A DNA stretch of 55,233 nt from assembly GCA_003278465.1 (NCBI GenBank), contig QCFC01000012.1, positions 1 to 55,233 of the forward strand. The letters are read 5' to 3'. Below the pieces are notes generated by a model, which saw nothing but the letters and a program-made list of their open reading frames with translations, did no database searches and was not told where the DNA came from. This stretch comes from Prochlorococcus sp. AG-363-B04 (GTDB lineage: Bacteria > Cyanobacteriota > Cyanobacteriia > PCC-6307 > Cyanobiaceae). Numbering within the stretch: the first letter of the stretch is position 1; every line of letters starts with the position of its first letter. Below are positions 53,654-55,233 of the stretch, piece after piece. A program made the position numbers and the translations under genes.

Positions 53654-54039
53654 TTAATTGGCACCGAATAAGTCAAAAGACCTAATTCCTCAGTGAAACC
53701 TCTAACAAAAATTCAAAACTAGTCCTACATGCACCCCAAATCTCTTTAAAGAATGGGGAATTAGCTAATCCCAAAAAAACAATTTCATTGAATTGCAAAC
53801 AAAATCTCTCAAAATGTCAAAACTTGTAATTGCTCTCTTTCCCTCGTCCATTCCTTAGGTAAATCCTTGTTACCAAATGGTTTTCAAAGAACGGAAGGAT
53901 TAAAAATTGGGTTTAAATAAGCGACGGGTTGTTGAGAGCTGCAAAAAGCCTGTACCAAGGGCCATTTGCCCCCTGTAATATCCCAATTGACCATAGGGCG
54001 GTTAATACCGCATTCATCTGGCCTTTTCGGCATCCTCCC
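53654..54039. other. 386-bp intergenic region upstream of psbO
   Basis: Probably holds the psbO promoter and leader. The psbO frame stays open from a TTG at 53929, but that extension lacks a signal peptide and is thought untranslated. A short inverted repeat (ATTAGCTAAT with flanking GGG/CCC, near 53756-53775) lies 100 bp after coaBC. No ORF above 20 codons, RNA gene or clear terminator was recognised. Confidence 0.6.
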
Positions 54040-54822
54040 ATGCGATTTCGTCCCTTGCTGGCCCTGGTGCTGGCTTTCTGTCTGACCTTTATATCGGCCC
54101 CCAGCAGGGTCTCAGCCGCTGAGAAGAATCCTCAGTTCGATGCCGTAGTAAATACCGGCAAAGCTAACAATTGCCCAACCATTGCGGCTGGATCCAATGG
54201 ATCAATCAGCCTTGACAATGGCCGTCTAAAGGGCATCTGCATGCACCCCACAGAGGTTTTTGTGAAGGTTGCGGCAACTAGGCGTAAACAAGCTGAGTTT
54301 GTTCCCGCAAAAATCATCAGCCCATCCAACAACACATCCATTGCTGAGGTCTATGGAGACCTTTCTGGATCCACTTTCACTGCAAAAGGTGGCTTTGACT
54401 TTGCTCTCTTTACAGTCCTAAGTCCTACCGGAGAAGAGTTTCCATTAGTCTTCTCTGCTAAAGACATGGTTGTTAATGCCAGTGGCAAATCCTTATCACC
54501 TGGCACAGAATTAACTGGCAAAACCCGCACACCTAGTTACAGAACTGGCGACTTCCTTGACCCTAAAAGTCGTGCAAAAGATACAGGTGTTGACTATGCC
54601 CAAGGTCTTATTGCCTTAGGTGGTGATGATGAAGACCTTGCGAAAGAAAACATCAAGAGAGATCTTGAAGGTGAAGGTGTAATGACACTTTCTATTGAAA
54701 GTGTTGCTGGTGACGAATTTGCTGGTTCATTCACTGCTATTCAGCCTTCTGACAATGATCTTGGTTCCAAAGATCCAGTGGACATCAAAATTATTGGCGA
54801 GCTATACGGCCAAAAGGCTTGA
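54040..54822 (+). CDS. psbO: Photosystem II manganese-stabilising protein PsbO
   Basis: Extrinsic lumenal subunit that protects the Mn4CaO5 oxygen-evolving cluster. From the ATG at 54040 the protein is 260 residues with an export signal (FRPLLALVLAFCLTFISAPS, about 3-22; cleavage probably after VSA). The mature part has the two conserved cysteines that form the PsbO disulfide (ANNCPTI and GICMHP), then the beta-barrel with GGFDFALFTVLSPTGEEFPL, FSAKDMVVN and a tail ending VDIKIIGELYGQ. The longer frame from the TTG at 53929 was rejected, as it would bury the signal peptide. A 52-bp palindrome follows as terminator. Confidence 0.97.
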   Translation: MRFRPLLALVLAFCLTFISAPSRVSAAEKNPQFDAVVNTGKANNCPTIAAGSNGSISLDNGRLKGICMHPTEVFVKVAATRRKQAEFVPAKIISPSNNTSIAEVYGDLSGSTFTAKGGFDFALFTVLSPTGEEFPLVFSAKDMVVNASGKSLSPGTELTGKTRTPSYRTGDFLDPKSRAKDTGVDYAQGLIALGGDDEDLAKENIKRDLEGEGVMTLSIESVAGDEFAGSFTAIQPSDNDLGSKDPVDIKIIGELYGQKA

Positions 54823-54865
54823 AGAATAAGTTCCCCCTAAAAGGACTTCTCTTTTAAACTTCGCC

Positions 54866-54917
54866 AAATCACAACATTAAAAGGGGCCTGATCAGGCCCC
54901 TTTTAATGTTGTGATTT
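54866..54917. terminator. 52-bp perfect palindrome, psbO terminator
   Basis: 54866-54891 is the exact reverse complement of 54892-54917, so one long stem with no fixed loop. Its core AAAAGGGGCCTGA and mirror TCAGGCCCCTTTT has A and T tracts at the base of the G+C core, working as a terminator on either strand. It stands 44 bp after the psbO stop. Confidence 0.85.
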
Positions 54918-54975
54918 AAAACCTCTTTTCTGAATCATCCGTCTGGGAGAATCTCCCTATCTTAATCATCCAAGA

Positions 54976-55233
54976 ATGAACTCTAGCCATCCTTCGACTA
55001 CCAATACATCAGGAGTTATTGCTCCTTACGGAGGCAAGCTTGTAAATCTAATGGTTGGTGAACAAGATATTGAGCAAATCAAATCAAGTGCCAACAAAAC
55101 ACTTGAATGCTCTGATAGAAATGCATGTGATGTTGAATTACTCATTATTGGTGCCTTTTCACCAGAAAGAGGTTTTATGCATCAGGCTGACTATGAAGCA
55201 ATAGTCGCTGGCTATAGAACAACTTCTGGGTAT
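54976..55233 (+). CDS. sat: Sulfate adenylyltransferase, N-terminal part (runs off window)
   Basis: ATP sulfurylase, first step of sulfate assimilation (sulfate plus ATP to APS). Only the first 86 residues are present; the frame is still open at the window edge. The visible part has the PUA-like N-terminal domain opening GVIAPYGGKLVNLMV (about 13-27), then LIIGAFSPERGFMHQADYEA (about 56-75), which matches family members with the usual GAFSPL-GFM motif. ATG at 54976, 59 bp after the psbO palindrome, so it must have its own promoter near there. The identity is fairly firm despite truncation. Confidence 0.85.
   Translation, partial: MNSSHPSTTNTSGVIAPYGGKLVNLMVGEQDIEQIKSSANKTLECSDRNACDVELLIIGAFSPERGFMHQADYEAIVAGYRTTSGY

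Noticed and set aside
1-55233. Mobile elements, prophage, CRISPR arrays or genomic-island signatures
   Set aside because: No transposase, integrase, repeat-spacer series or tRNA-flanking att duplication was seen; the four tRNAs are bordered by ordinary core genes.

Overview
The window looks like core chromosome of a marine picocyanobacterium, most likely Prochlorococcus. The reasons are an A+T-rich base composition, very tight gene packing with many 1-25 bp overlaps, photosystem II genes (psbK, psbI, psbH, psbO), the carotenoid hydroxylase crtR, the nitrogen regulator ntcA, and several small families restricted to cyanobacteria (DUF3155, DUF3181, DUF3146, DUF3084, DUF3177, DUF2555, Ycf20-like, Ycf66-like). 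No phage gene, transposase, integrase, CRISPR array or genomic island was seen. The genus assignment is inference from protein similarity remembered from this group, not a database match.

Layout. 1-5.1 kb: rdgB and a hexose-phosphate mutase, a RecB-like nuclease, ygfZ and pyrE. 5.2-7.6 kb: a CAU tRNA, a CBS/CorC membrane protein and a Gfo/Idh/MocA dehydrogenase. 7.6-12.6 kb: psbK-tgt, cobS, a sensor kinase, a DUF3155 gene with a long leader, and an esterase. 12.7-18.9 kb: purH, doxX, ispH, the ammonium transporter amt and sfsA. 18.9-24.3 kb: murJ, three small conserved genes, tRNA-Arg, glyA and cinA. 24.3-29.4 kb: leuC, leuD and a large LptD-like outer-membrane protein. 29.4-31.3 kb: psbI, psbH, tatA, pth and DUF3146. 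31.3-34.4 kb: a leftward run of YqgF-like, DUF3084, ntcA and rph. 34.5-36.5 kb: cobO-like, dcd and thyX. 36.6-43.7 kb: txlA, slt, glmM, trmB, a FIST-domain protein and DUF3177. 43.7-49.6 kb: ileS, ycf66-like, tRNA-Leu, crtR, gatC and a creatininase-family gene. 49.9-55.2 kb: pyrB, ycf20, small genes, tRNA-Ala, DUF2555, coaBC, psbO and the start of sat, which runs off the window.

How the genes fit together. Most are housekeeping: nucleotide synthesis and clean-up (pyrE, pyrB, purH, dcd, thyX, rdgB), folate/one-carbon metabolism (glyA, purH, thyX, ygfZ), leucine synthesis, isoprenoids and carotenoids (ispH, crtR), cell envelope (murJ, glmM, slt, LptD-like), translation (ileS, gatC, pth, trmB, tgt, four tRNAs), cobamide synthesis (cobS, cobO-like) and photosystem II. 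Nitrogen control is represented by ntcA and amt, each with an NtcA-like palindrome in front of it.

I found no clearly new multi-gene system. The observations most worth checking are: a CobO/BtuR homologue whose Walker A lysine is gone; a RecB-like nuclease whose PD-(D/E)XK residues look lost while its exonuclease motifs remain; an NtcA-type promoter in front of ntcA; a 30-codon ORF with a strong Shine-Dalgarno at the place where psbN is often found; a 380-bp leader with a possible small protein in front of the DUF3155 gene; and a 52-bp perfect palindrome after psbO.
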